Part shown: positions 1 through 7,591 of the stretch, piece by piece | Position numbering within the stretch: the stretch's first letter is position 1 | How the letters are laid out: each line of letters begins with the position of its first letter | Program-made: the position numbers and the translations under genes | NCBI GenBank assembly: GCA_022008415.1 | Contig: JAIRBC010000012.1 | Coordinates: forward strand, 1 to 64,000 | Source: Cerina litoralis | Lineage (GTDB): Bacteria > Bacteroidota > Bacteroidia > Flavobacteriales > Flavobacteriaceae | DNA length: 64,000 nucleotides | Reading direction: 5' to 3' | The notes under the pieces: generated by a model | What the model was told of the DNA's origin: nothing | The model's database searches: none | What the model saw: only the letters and a program-made list of their open reading frames with translations

Positions 1-35
1 TTTCCGAAATTTTGAGTAAACTCAATTCCTCCACA

Positions 36-67
36 AAACAAAGAACCACGCCCTTGGGAGCGTGGTT
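36..67 (-). terminator. Rho-independent terminator of tRNA-Arg
   Basis: An 8-bp inverted repeat (44-51 with 60-67, AACCACGC/GCGTGGTT) is followed on the minus strand by a T-rich run (ctttgttttg). It lies directly downstream of the tRNA gene. Confidence 0.7.
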
Positions 68-79
68 TCTTGAGTGTCG

Positions 80-153
80 TGACCTCGACAGGATTCAAAC
101 CTGTAACCTTCTGAGCCGTAATCAGATGCGCTATTCAGTTGCGCCACGAGGCC
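80..153 (-). tRNA. tRNA-Arg (anticodon ACG)
   Basis: The minus strand folds as a complete cloverleaf of 74 nt. The acceptor stem is GGCCTCG/CGAGGTC with one G-T pair. The anticodon stem TCTGA/TCAGA holds the loop TTACGGC, which gives anticodon ACG (A34 is normally edited to inosine). The T arm is ACAGG-TTTGAAT-CCTGT. The 3' CCA is not encoded after the discriminator A. Confidence 0.95.
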
Positions 154-217
154 GATTAACCTAGGAGGGCCAAAGCTCTCCGATGCAAAGGACAATCTCC
201 TTTTGCGTAGGAGGGTG

Positions 218-249
218 CAAATATATTTCTTTTTAAATTTACCACAAAA
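218..249 (-). promoter_or_regulatory. Bacteroidetes-type promoter for tRNA-Arg
   Basis: On the minus strand, TTTTG (245-249) is followed after exactly 19 nt by TATATTTG (218-225). This matches the Bacteroidetes primary-sigma consensus TTG-N19-TAnnTTTG. It would give a leader of about 55-60 nt before the tRNA. Confidence 0.7.
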
Positions 250-267
250 TTAGCGCAATTTAAATAC

Positions 268-780
268 ATGGATTTTAAGACTTATATCAGGGATATCCCG
301 GATTTTCCTAAAGATGGGGTTGTTTTTAAGGATATTACTACGCTTCTAAAAGATGCTAAGGCATTAAAAATGACCTCGGAAGCTTTATGTCAAATGGTAG
401 GCGACCAAAAAGTGGATAAAGTAGTGAGTATGGAAAGCCGAGGATTTTTCTTTGCCCCCATCTTGGGCGTTCACTTCAATGCTGGCTTTGTGCCGGTGCG
501 AAAGAAAGGCAGGTTACCGGCAAAGACGGTCGGCCAAACCTATAACCTGGAATATGGAACGGATACCTTGGAAATCCATGCCGATGCTATCTCTCCCGGA
601 GAACGGGTACTTATCCATGACGATGTGCTTGCCACAGGGGGGACAGCCTTGGCCGTATGCCAGATGATCGAATCTATGGGAGCCCAGGTAGTACAGTGTA
701 ATTTTTTATTGGAACTCGGTTTTCTGGAAGGGAGAAAGAAACTGGAGGGCTTTAAAGTAAAATCCTTGATTTCTTATTAA
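268..780 (+). CDS. apt: Adenine phosphoribosyltransferase
   Basis: This 170-residue cytosolic enzyme converts adenine and PRPP to AMP (purine salvage). The PRPP-binding signature VLIHDDVLATGGTA lies at about residues 114-127, and the N-terminal pattern IPDFPKDGVVFKDIT is characteristic of Apt. The length is normal for the family. The gene diverges from the upstream tRNA gene and shares a short intergenic region with it. Confidence 0.96.
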   Translation: MDFKTYIRDIPDFPKDGVVFKDITTLLKDAKALKMTSEALCQMVGDQKVDKVVSMESRGFFFAPILGVHFNAGFVPVRKKGRLPAKTVGQTYNLEYGTDTLEIHADAISPGERVLIHDDVLATGGTALAVCQMIESMGAQVVQCNFLLELGFLEGRKKLEGFKVKSLISY

Positions 781-878
781 TTTGAGTTTGCCACCGAGAT
801 ATTCTTGCCCTTGGCACAACTTTTTGGTACCGGGATCTGGAATTATTTTATGGTCACCAGAGCCTACCCGATGGGTAT

Positions 879-1031
879 TTACTCCAATGCATTGGTGGTC
901 ACATAAAATCGCCAGCCAATAAGGGCCAGTTGCAATTTGGTAGCTTTGGAAAGGTCCAATCGCTTCTTGGAGTAGGAGGGAAGCAACAATTTGTTGAGTT
1001 TGGCCAATAATTTGAAAATTGATTTTTTCAC
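879..1031 (-). CDS. Small conserved flavobacterial protein (50 aa, GTG start)
   Basis: A 50-codon ORF on the minus strand begins with GTG at 1029-1031 and ends with TAA at 879-881. The product is basic and starts MKKSIFKLLAKLNKLLLPSY. The centre is rich in Lys, Ser and Leu, and the end is GWRFYVTTNALE. I recall short proteins of this shape (LLAKLNK..LPSxSKK..GWRxxVTxxAL) in many Flavobacteriia, sometimes labelled SsrA-binding protein although they are not SmpB; this is from memory. A TATATTTG box (1045-1052, minus strand) lies 13 nt upstream of the GTG. Function is unknown. The short length and GTG start make it easy to miss. Confidence 0.72.
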   Translation of the reverse strand: MKKSIFKLLAKLNKLLLPSYSKKRLDLSKATKLQLALIGWRFYVTTNALE

Positions 1032-1044
1032 TAAGTATTTTTTA

Positions 1045-1052
1045 CAAATATA
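1045..1052 (-). promoter_or_regulatory. -7 box of the 50-aa gene
   Basis: TATATTTG on the minus strand matches TAnnTTTG and lies 13 nt before the GTG start, so the leader would be very short. A TTG lies 16 nt further upstream, which is closer than the usual 19, so only the -7 element is convincing. Confidence 0.45.
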
Positions 1053-1184
1053 ACGTTTGTGCCAAAAACAAGGGCGCCCATTAATTTAAGCTTGTGTCTT
1101 ACATGCTATTTGAGTTCATTTAAAACCAAACACCAAACTTGGCATTGGCCTCGCGCATTAACCTCCTTCCGATAGAGCTTGAGC

Positions 1185-1214
1185 TTGAATTTGAGTGCGA
1201 ACTTCCTATATTTG
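1185..1214 (+). promoter_or_regulatory. Bacteroidetes-type promoter of the Na/Ca antiporter gene
   Basis: TTG (1185-1187) is followed after 19 nt by TATATTTG (1207-1214), a full match to the Bacteroidetes consensus. Transcription would start near 1221, about 10 nt before the ATG at 1231. Confidence 0.75.
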
Positions 1215-1230
1215 ACCAAATTTTTTTTGG

Positions 1231-2169
1231 ATGCTGAATTTACTTTTTATCGCTTTGGGGTTGCTCCTATTGATTATGGGTGGAAATTGGCTGTTAAAAG
1301 CTGCGGTGGCGTTATCCCTTCGGCTCAATATTCCCAAAATCGTCATTGGAATGACGGTAGTTTCATTCGCAACCTCGGCTCCGGAACTTATTGTAAGCAT
1401 CAATGCGGCCTTGGACGGTTTTCCGGATCTTGCCTTGGGCAATGTGGTGGGTTCCAATATTGCCAATTTGGGTTTGGTTTTGGGAGTAACCTTACTGTTG
1501 GGAGGTATGGATGTGCGCAAGAGTTTTTATACAACAGATTGGCCGGTCATGATGTTGGCTTCCCTATTGTTTTTTGTGTTTATCTTTTTTGATGGGGAAC
1601 TACAACGGTACGAAGGAGTGATCATGGTTGCGGCCCTCTTTTTCTTTCTCGTTTATTTGTTGCGTTTTCAGAAACAGGCGGTGGTGGACGAAATGTCAGA
1701 AGATGATATGCCGTTGCCCCTCTATAAAACCACCCTCTTTTTGGGACTTGGATCCGTCGCTCTTTGGGGAGGGTCCGAATCGCTTATAAAAGGTGCCGTG
1801 GGCCTTGCCGAATTTTATGGGGTAAGCGAACGTATCATCGCAGTAACAATAGTATCGATTGGGACAAGTATCCCGGAATTGGCCGCCTCGGTCATTGCGG
1901 TATTAAAAAAAGAAAAGGCTATTTCTTTGGGAAATCTCATCGGGTCCAATATTTTTAACCTTCTAGCTGTGTTGGGGATAACCTCCATAGTCACCCCAAT
2001 AACAGTGATGGACCAAGGGTTGCTCAGCAATGATATTTTTTGGATGTTGGGAATTTCCTTTTTGGTGTTGCCCCTTGTGTTTATACCAAAAGGACTCCGT
2101 TTGGGCTGGAGGGACGGATTAATATTGCTTGTTACGTATTCTGCTTTTGTCTACCTTACGGTATCATAA
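1231..2169 (+). CDS. Calcium/sodium antiporter (CaCA family, YrbG-like)
   Basis: This is a 312-residue inner-membrane cation exchanger with about ten hydrophobic segments. The two inverted alpha repeats of the CaCA superfamily are clear. The first is VVSFATSAPELIVSI followed by GNVVGSNIANL. The second is IVSIGTSIPELAAS followed by GNLIGSNIFNLL. The acidic and polar residues of these repeats form the cation path. Length is typical of YrbG-like proteins. The gene has its own promoter just upstream. The ion specificity cannot be told from sequence alone. Confidence 0.93.
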   Translation: MLNLLFIALGLLLLIMGGNWLLKAAVALSLRLNIPKIVIGMTVVSFATSAPELIVSINAALDGFPDLALGNVVGSNIANLGLVLGVTLLLGGMDVRKSFYTTDWPVMMLASLLFFVFIFFDGELQRYEGVIMVAALFFFLVYLLRFQKQAVVDEMSEDDMPLPLYKTTLFLGLGSVALWGGSESLIKGAVGLAEFYGVSERIIAVTIVSIGTSIPELAASVIAVLKKEKAISLGNLIGSNIFNLLAVLGITSIVTPITVMDQGLLSNDIFWMLGISFLVLPLVFIPKGLRLGWRDGLILLVTYSAFVYLTVS

Positions 2170-2185
2170 TCTTAAAATTTGCCAA

Positions 2186-2488
2186 TTGCGCTTCGTCTTT
2201 CCTACGTTTGGTTTTTTCATTTTCCTAATGTTGGCCAGCTCCACTGCCTTTTCCCAAGGTGGGGACTTTATTAACGGCCAGTTGGTCGACGCCAAGACCC
2301 AAGAACCGATCGCCTTTGCTACCATTCGTTTAAAGGGTATGCACTTGGCGTTATTTCCAATGAGGATGGGGGTTTTAAGATACCGGACCGCTTTCGGGAT
2401 TATGGAGACATGCTTCTCATATCGTCCATGGGGTATGGGAACAAGGAAGTACCGATTTCTAGCTTATCCAAGGAGAATTTTAATGTGA
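2186..2488 (+). pseudogene. 5' part of a frameshifted carboxypeptidase-like regulatory domain gene
   Basis: This frame encodes a signal peptide ending ASSTAFSQ and the start of a CarboxypepD_reg-type beta-sandwich domain (NGQLVDAKTQEPIAFATIRL). TTG at 2186 gives a normal secretory N-terminus; ATG 2129 would overlap the antiporter gene by 41 nt. After LKG the family consensus (xALGVISNEDGGFKIP) continues in another frame, the one read from position 2335 onward. The zero frame runs into an unrelated 50-codon tail ending at 2488. The break coincides with the heptamer T TTA AAG at 2329-2335. It may be a one-base deletion, a sequencing error or a -1 frameshift. Confidence 0.7.
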
Positions 2489-3777
2489 TAGTTTTAGAAC
2501 CGGGAATTTTTGAATTGAACGAGGCGGAGGTGGAAGGAAAAATGAAACACCGGCCTTCGGCACTTAAAATAGTTCAGCGTGCCATTCGCAGAATACCATC
2601 CTACTATCCAGAAAATCCATTTTCCCTTGTGGGCTATTATAGGGATTATCAAATTAAGGACAAGAAATATGTGAACCTTAACGAGGCGTTATTAGAAATC
2701 TATGACAAAGGTTTTGACGAAATGGACCTGGCAACGACCAAGGTAAGACTATACCAGTACAGGGAGAACACCGATTTTCCAATAGATACTATAGCGGCAA
2801 GGCCCTATGATTATAGAAGTGGATTAAAGGTAATCAACAAAGCCTATCTCTATAATTTTGGCGGCAATGAACTGGCCATCCTACGTGTCCATGATGCTAT
2901 ACGAAATTATAACATCGGTTCTTATTCATTTGTAAATAGGCTGGATATGGACCTCGTAAAAAATCATGAATTTTATAGGGGGAAGGATGTTTCCTATGAC
3001 GGGAAGAATATATACCAAATAAAGTTCAACAATAATTTTCCGGAATTTACCGCTATTGGCACCTTATATATTGCGAAAGACAATTATACCATCTATAAAC
3101 TGGAATACTGTATTTATGACCGACTTAGGCGCAATCTGAGTAGAAAAATAGATAAAAATGGCACTAACAAGCAATTGATTTTTGAGGTTACGAGCGAATA
3201 TCGACCGGTAGAAGGTAAAATGTATCCCAATTATATTTCCCTGCACAATAGCTTTCAGGTCCAAAAACCTTCGAAGTTTAAAATAGAGGATATGACGGTA
3301 GATTTGCCTCGGGGTTGCTTTGTGGTCAAATTTAACGAACAACCGGATAATGCCATGGCCCGGCAGACTAGGTATTTCCAAATAGTTTATAAGGGCAAGG
3401 AATTAAAACTAACCAGGGCCGTGGTCGGGGATAAAGAGGTGTTGTTGTATCCTGAAATGGGGAAAAAGGAGGCATCTTCAATGTTTAGCGACTTGAACAG
3501 GACGTCCGAAAACAAAATAAATAGTTTAAATAAAATGCTTTCCTTTAAGGTAGGCAATCTTCGGGATGTACAAGGCAATCGTTTACAAGAGTATTTTCCC
3601 GAAAATTTTAATCAGTTTCGCGAATTCTTTGTTCAACAGGTAAAACCGGGCAAAGAAGTACCCACGTATGGGAAATATATGAACATGGATCGCCCTATCA
3701 CTAATAATCAACCTCTCTTCCCGCCAACAAATTTCACGGATTATTGGATGAACACACCCTTGCAAAAAAACGAATAA
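2410..3777 (+). CDS. Carboxypeptidase-like regulatory domain protein, main (C-terminal) frame
   Basis: This frame holds the bulk of the protein. The end of the CarboxypepD_reg-like sandwich (ISSMGYGNKEV) is followed by about 400 residues rich in Tyr, Asn and beta-prone sequence, including NPFSLVGYYRDYQIKDKKY. This is the architecture of periplasmic or outer-membrane-associated flavobacterial proteins often labelled only by the N-terminal domain. The first ATG in this frame is 2410, but homologous sequence begins upstream and in frame from 2335, so a product starting at 2410 would lack its signal peptide. The enzymatic role, if any, is unknown. A strong terminator follows. Confidence 0.75.
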   Translation: MLLISSMGYGNKEVPISSLSKENFNVIVLEPGIFELNEAEVEGKMKHRPSALKIVQRAIRRIPSYYPENPFSLVGYYRDYQIKDKKYVNLNEALLEIYDKGFDEMDLATTKVRLYQYRENTDFPIDTIAARPYDYRSGLKVINKAYLYNFGGNELAILRVHDAIRNYNIGSYSFVNRLDMDLVKNHEFYRGKDVSYDGKNIYQIKFNNNFPEFTAIGTLYIAKDNYTIYKLEYCIYDRLRRNLSRKIDKNGTNKQLIFEVTSEYRPVEGKMYPNYISLHNSFQVQKPSKFKIEDMTVDLPRGCFVVKFNEQPDNAMARQTRYFQIVYKGKELKLTRAVVGDKEVLLYPEMGKKEASSMFSDLNRTSENKINSLNKMLSFKVGNLRDVQGNRLQEYFPENFNQFREFFVQQVKPGKEVPTYGKYMNMDRPITNNQPLFPPTNFTDYWMNTPLQKNE

Positions 3778-3778
3778 A

Positions 3779-3806
3779 AAAGCCCCGATAAATTGATCGG
3801 GGCTTT
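3779..3806. terminator. Bidirectional terminator between convergent genes
   Basis: A perfect 11-bp stem (3779-3789 with 3796-3806, AAAGCCCCGAT/ATCGGGGCTTT) has a 6-nt loop. A and T runs on each side let it work for the plus-strand gene ending at 3777 and the minus-strand glnA ending at 3829. Confidence 0.85.
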
Positions 3807-3828
3807 GATCTATTTCGCAACGAAAATC

Positions 3829-4854
3829 TTAATTTGCGTATTCGGGAATTTTTGCTGATTTGACCGTTTTAACGATACGTCCCGCTACTTTGTACGGATC
3901 TGCGTTGGAAGCGGGCCTACGATCCTCCAAATACCCCTTCCAGCCACTTTCCACGGTGGCGATAGGAATTCGGATAGAAGCACCCCTGTCCGATATGCCA
4001 TAGCTAAAATCCGTTATAGCGGCGGTTTCGTGCTCTCCTGTCAATCGTTGATCGTTGAATTCTCCGTACACATCGATATGGTGGTCCGTTACCGGTCTAA
4101 AGGCTTCGCATATTTTTAAATAAACGTCTTTGGAACCACAGGTACGTAAGGTAGTGTTGGAGAAATTGGCGTGCATACCCGATCCGTTCCAATCGCCTTT
4201 TACGGGTTTTGGGTGGTATTCAATGTAATAGCCATATTTTTCGGTAAGGCGATCCAACAGATAGCGGGCAACCCAAATTTCGTCCCCGGCCTTTTTGGCG
4301 CCCTTGGCAAACAATTGGAACTCCCATTGTCCGCTGGCCACTTCTTGGTTGATACCCTCAAAGTTCAGTCCGGCCGCAATGCACAGATCGGCGTGCTCCT
4401 CTACAAAATCCCTCCCATGCGTATTTTTGCCTCCTACGGAACAGTAGTACATCCCTTGTGGTCCCGGGTATCCACCTACTGGAAATCCTAACGGCAATTG
4501 GGTGTGCTTGTCCATAATAAAGTATTCCTGTTCAAAACCGAACCAGAAATCGTTGTCGTTATCGTCAATAGTACTTCTGGCGTTGGATTCGTGCGGCGTA
4601 CCATCGGCGTTCAAAACCTCGGTCATGACAAGATACCCGTTTTTCCTGACCGGGTCTGGGTAGATGGCCACCGGTTTCAACAAACAGTCGGAAGAACCAC
4701 CTTCTGCCTGTCTGGTAGAACTTCCATCAAAAGACCAGAGGGGGCAATCTTCCAATTTCCCGCTAAAGTCTTCTTGGACTTTGGTTTTGCTTCTCAGGTT
4801 AGAAGTGGGTTTGTAACCATCTAACCAAATGTACTCTAATTTAGATTTGCTCAT
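3829..4854 (-). CDS. glnA: Glutamine synthetase, type II (eukaryote-like)
   Basis: This 341-residue cytosolic enzyme joins ammonia to glutamate using ATP. It is the short GSII form. The beta-Grasp N-terminus contains EYIWLDGYKP and LEDCPLWSFDGSSTRQA. The catalytic domain has FGFEQEYFI, GVGG-like turns (GKNTHGRDFVEEH), HPKPVKGDWNGSGMHAN and a C-terminal SIRIP segment (RGASIRIPIATVESG). About 340 residues is normal for GSII and far shorter than GSI or GSIII. It is transcribed divergently from the GSIII gene. A TACTTTTG -7 box lies 37 nt before the ATG. Such paired glutamine synthetases are frequent in Flavobacteriia. Confidence 0.95.
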   Translation of the reverse strand: MSKSKLEYIWLDGYKPTSNLRSKTKVQEDFSGKLEDCPLWSFDGSSTRQAEGGSSDCLLKPVAIYPDPVRKNGYLVMTEVLNADGTPHESNARSTIDDNDNDFWFGFEQEYFIMDKHTQLPLGFPVGGYPGPQGMYYCSVGGKNTHGRDFVEEHADLCIAAGLNFEGINQEVASGQWEFQLFAKGAKKAGDEIWVARYLLDRLTEKYGYYIEYHPKPVKGDWNGSGMHANFSNTTLRTCGSKDVYLKICEAFRPVTDHHIDVYGEFNDQRLTGEHETAAITDFSYGISDRGASIRIPIATVESGWKGYLEDRRPASNADPYKVAGRIVKTVKSAKIPEYAN

Positions 4855-4890
4855 AACAATAGGGTATTAGGTTTTATCTTTCGATATGGG

Positions 4891-4898
4891 CAAAAGTA
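4891..4898 (-). promoter_or_regulatory. -7 box of glnA
   Basis: TACTTTTG on the minus strand matches TAnnTTTG and lies 36 nt upstream of the glnA ATG. No clear TTG at -33 is visible, which is common for activated promoters. Confidence 0.5.
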
Positions 4899-4965
4899 GT
4901 TTTTTTTGATTTATTTTTTAATTTTTATGGGTATAAATATGTTAAACTGTATTATTTTTTCGTTC

Positions 4966-4985
4966 ACCCCTAATTTTTTAGGGGT
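4966..4985. promoter_or_regulatory. Candidate operator between divergent glutamine synthetase genes
   Basis: A perfect palindrome with 8-bp arms, ACCCCTAA-TTTT-TTAGGGGT, lies between the two -7 boxes. It is about 67 bp upstream of the glnA box and 45 bp upstream of the GSIII box. The position suits a shared activator site for nitrogen control. It could also act as an RNA hairpin if the GSIII leader starts further upstream. Confidence 0.45.
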
Positions 4986-5030
4986 ATTTTGTTGGATCAA
5001 TATTTTTTATCTATGTTTTTTATAAATTGT

Positions 5031-5038
5031 TAATTTTG
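5031..5038 (+). promoter_or_regulatory. -7 box of GSIII gene
   Basis: TAATTTTG matches TAnnTTTG on the plus strand, 68 nt before the GSIII ATG. No good TTG lies 19 nt upstream. Confidence 0.4.
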
Positions 5039-5106
5039 TCACGAACCAAGAACCTGGTTAAAAATTAATGAATAGAATTTTTAAATAGGCTCTATAAAAT
5101 ATCAGA

Positions 5107-7293
5107 ATGTCCAAAATAAGATTTGAAGCCATTGCAGAAAGCCATAAACGAGCCCGTATCGAGATAACTGAAACCGGTAGACGTTCGGAGATGTTCCGTG
5201 CCAACGTATTCGATGAAGAAAAGATGCTCCAATATTTGACCAAGGAAGCCTTGGAAAAAGTGAAAAATGCTATATTCTCCGGCGGTAAGATCGATAGGAA
5301 GATAGCCAACCAGGTAGCCGAAGGGATGAAGGCCTGGGCTATCGCTAGGGGAGCTACCCATTATTCGCACTGGTTTCAGCCCCTAACGGGATCTGCCGCC
5401 GAAAAACACGATGCTTTCTTCGACCTGTTGCCCGATGGGACGGCTCTCGAGAAATTTGGTGGCGGACAATTGGTACAGCAAGAACCCGATGCCTCCAGCT
5501 TCCCCAACGGCGGGATCCGAAACACCTTCGAGGCACGTGGCTATACTGCATGGGACCCTAGTTCCCCTGCCTTTGTCTACGGGTCTACCCTCTGTATTCC
5601 GACCGTTTTTGTAGCGTATACGGGGGAAGCACTGGACAATAAGGCTCCTCTGTTAAGAGCTTTGAACGTAGTGGATGAAGCCGCAACTGCAGTGGCAAAA
5701 TATTTTGATAAAAATGTTACAAAAGTAATTGCGACCCTGGGCTGGGAACAGGAATATTTTTTAGTAGACAAGGCGCTGATCCACTCACGTCCGGATATTA
5801 GTATAACCGGGCGGACCTTGGTGGGCCATTCCCCCGCCAAAGGACAACAGCTAGACGACCATTATTTTGGTATTATCCCAAGTAGGGTACTGAATTTTAT
5901 GAAGGAGTTGGAAAAGGAATGCACCTTATTGGGAATTCCGGTCAAAACAAGACACAATGAGGTAGCACCCAATCAGTTTGAGCTCGCTCCCGTCTTTGAA
6001 GAGGCCAACCTAGCGGTAGACCATAATTTGCTTTTGATGGATCTTATGGAAAAGATCGCGGACAAGCATTATTTTACGGTGCTTTTTCACGAAAAGCCCT
6101 TTGCCGGTATCAACGGGTCGGGAAAGCACAACAACTGGTCCCTGTCTACCGATACAGGGGTGAATCTATTGAGTCCCGGCAGTACTCCTATGAAAAACCT
6201 TCAATTCCTCACCTTTTTTATAAATACCATAAAAGCTGTGGATTCTTATGATGCGCTGCTGAGATCTTCGATCGCATCGGCCAGTAATGACCATCGCCTA
6301 GGAGCCAACGAGGCACCCCCCGCTATATTCTCCATTTTTATCGGGTCGCAATTGAGCGCGGTCCTTGACGAGTTGGAAGGGGTGTCTAAAGGAAAGTTGT
6401 CCCCGGAGGAAAAAACGGAACTAAAACTGAATGTGGTCGGTAAAATACCCGAAATCCTGTTAGACAATACCGACAGAAACCGTACCTCTCCCTTTGCCTT
6501 TACGGGTAATAAATTTGAAATGAGAGGGGTGGGGTCCAAAGCCAATTGCGCAAAACCTATGACCATTCTCAACACCATAGTGGCCAAACAGCTCCAAGGC
6601 TTTAAAAAAGAGGTAGATGTACTCATAGATAAGAAGGGCCTTAAAAAAGACGAAGCCATTTTTAATGTATTGAGGGAATATATCAAGACCTCTAAAAGAA
6701 TACGTTTCGAAGGGGACGGCTACAGCAAAGAATGGGAAAAGGAGGCGCAAAGAAGAAAATTGAGCAACAACAAGACTACCCCGCACGCACTTCAGGTACT
6801 CACTTCCAAGGAAAGTTTGGCTTTGTTTAAATCCATGAATGTGTTGAGTGAAGTTGAGGTCACGGCAAGACAGGAGGTGGAGTTGGAAGCCTATATTCTG
6901 CAAATTCAAATAGAGGGAAGGGTATTTAATGAGATTGTCAATAATCTAATCATTCCGGCTACGGTTGAATACCAGAACACTTTGATCAAAAACGTCCTGG
7001 GTCTAAAAGATATTTATGGAGCGGCCCATAAAAAATTCTCCGAAGGACAATTGGCACTCATTGAAAAGATAGCGGAGCACCTGAGCGAGATCAAGAATAA
7101 ATCGGATGCCATGATACAGGCCCGAAAAAATGCCAACTCCATAACGGACATCAACAAGAAGGCCTTCGCCTATTGCGACGATGTACGACCCTATTTTGAA
7201 GAAATACGCTACCATTGTGATCGCTTGGAGCGTTTGGTAGACGACAGGGCATGGCCTTTGACCAAATACAGGGAGCTATTGTTGATGAAATAA
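5107..7293 (+). CDS. glnN: Glutamine synthetase type III
   Basis: This 728-residue enzyme has the large GSIII form (usual length about 700-730). Visible landmarks are FSGGKIDRKIANQVAEGMK and GATHYSHWFQPLTG near the N-terminus, TLGWEQEYFLVDK, HNEVAPNQFELAPVFEEAN, the substrate segment HEKPFAGINGSGKHNNWS, and RTSPFAFTGNKFEMRGVGS. The long helical C-terminus is the GSIII-specific extension. It makes glutamine from glutamate and ammonia and works as dodecamers in known members. It is divergent from glnA. It may serve nitrogen-limited growth while the type II enzyme serves another state; this is inference. Confidence 0.95.
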   Translation: MSKIRFEAIAESHKRARIEITETGRRSEMFRANVFDEEKMLQYLTKEALEKVKNAIFSGGKIDRKIANQVAEGMKAWAIARGATHYSHWFQPLTGSAAEKHDAFFDLLPDGTALEKFGGGQLVQQEPDASSFPNGGIRNTFEARGYTAWDPSSPAFVYGSTLCIPTVFVAYTGEALDNKAPLLRALNVVDEAATAVAKYFDKNVTKVIATLGWEQEYFLVDKALIHSRPDISITGRTLVGHSPAKGQQLDDHYFGIIPSRVLNFMKELEKECTLLGIPVKTRHNEVAPNQFELAPVFEEANLAVDHNLLLMDLMEKIADKHYFTVLFHEKPFAGINGSGKHNNWSLSTDTGVNLLSPGSTPMKNLQFLTFFINTIKAVDSYDALLRSSIASASNDHRLGANEAPPAIFSIFIGSQLSAVLDELEGVSKGKLSPEEKTELKLNVVGKIPEILLDNTDRNRTSPFAFTGNKFEMRGVGSKANCAKPMTILNTIVAKQLQGFKKEVDVLIDKKGLKKDEAIFNVLREYIKTSKRIRFEGDGYSKEWEKEAQRRKLSNNKTTPHALQVLTSKESLALFKSMNVLSEVEVTARQEVELEAYILQIQIEGRVFNEIVNNLIIPATVEYQNTLIKNVLGLKDIYGAAHKKFSEGQLALIEKIAEHLSEIKNKSDAMIQARKNANSITDINKKAFAYCDDVRPYFEEIRYHCDRLERLVDDRAWPLTKYRELLLMK

Positions 7294-7360
7294 AAGCTCC
7301 TTGGCTCCCAAAGGGTGAGGGAATTTAAACCTTCGTATTCAAATTTGATGTAAAATTAAA

Positions 7361-7470
7361 GACCCTCCCCTTTTTCAAGGGGAGCCAGCCCGACAATCGT
7401 TCCCGTCCGAATGGCACGGGCGGACCGGCGGGGTGCCGTCACGATAACTATCGGGAGCGGAGGGGTTCAG
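7361..7470. repeat. REP-like palindromic repeat cluster
   Basis: This GC-rich block after the GSIII gene contains several inverted repeats: CCCCTTTTTCAAGGGG, CGATAACTATCG (7442-7453) and CCCGTCC/GGGCGGA. The 24 nt at 7379-7402 recur exactly, inverted, at 39359-39382. The pattern fits dispersed extragenic palindromes and is unlike the surrounding base composition. The rest of 7294-7591 holds no gene apart from the downstream promoter box. Confidence 0.6.
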
Positions 7471-7567
7471 TGATGTTAGCTGCTATTTGATATCTTTTGA
7501 TTTTTTATTTCGTATTTCGCAATTTGTATTTTTTCCCTTTTGATGGATTCCTTTTTACCATTTGCCC

Positions 7568-7575
7568 TATTTTTG
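7568..7575 (+). promoter_or_regulatory. -7 box of purM-like gene
   Basis: TATTTTTG matches TAnnTTTG and lies 16 nt before the ATG at 7592. No TTG is found at the right spacing. Confidence 0.35.
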
Positions 7576-7591
7576 TCCCAAATAGATAAAA

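Noticed and set aside
1206-1520. 104-codon minus-strand frame opposite the antiporter gene
   Set aside because: It is a complementary-strand shadow of a strongly supported CaCA gene.
7361-7470. Possible CRISPR-like or IS end
   Set aside because: The repeats are short imperfect palindromes without regular spacing, and no transposase or cas gene is near.
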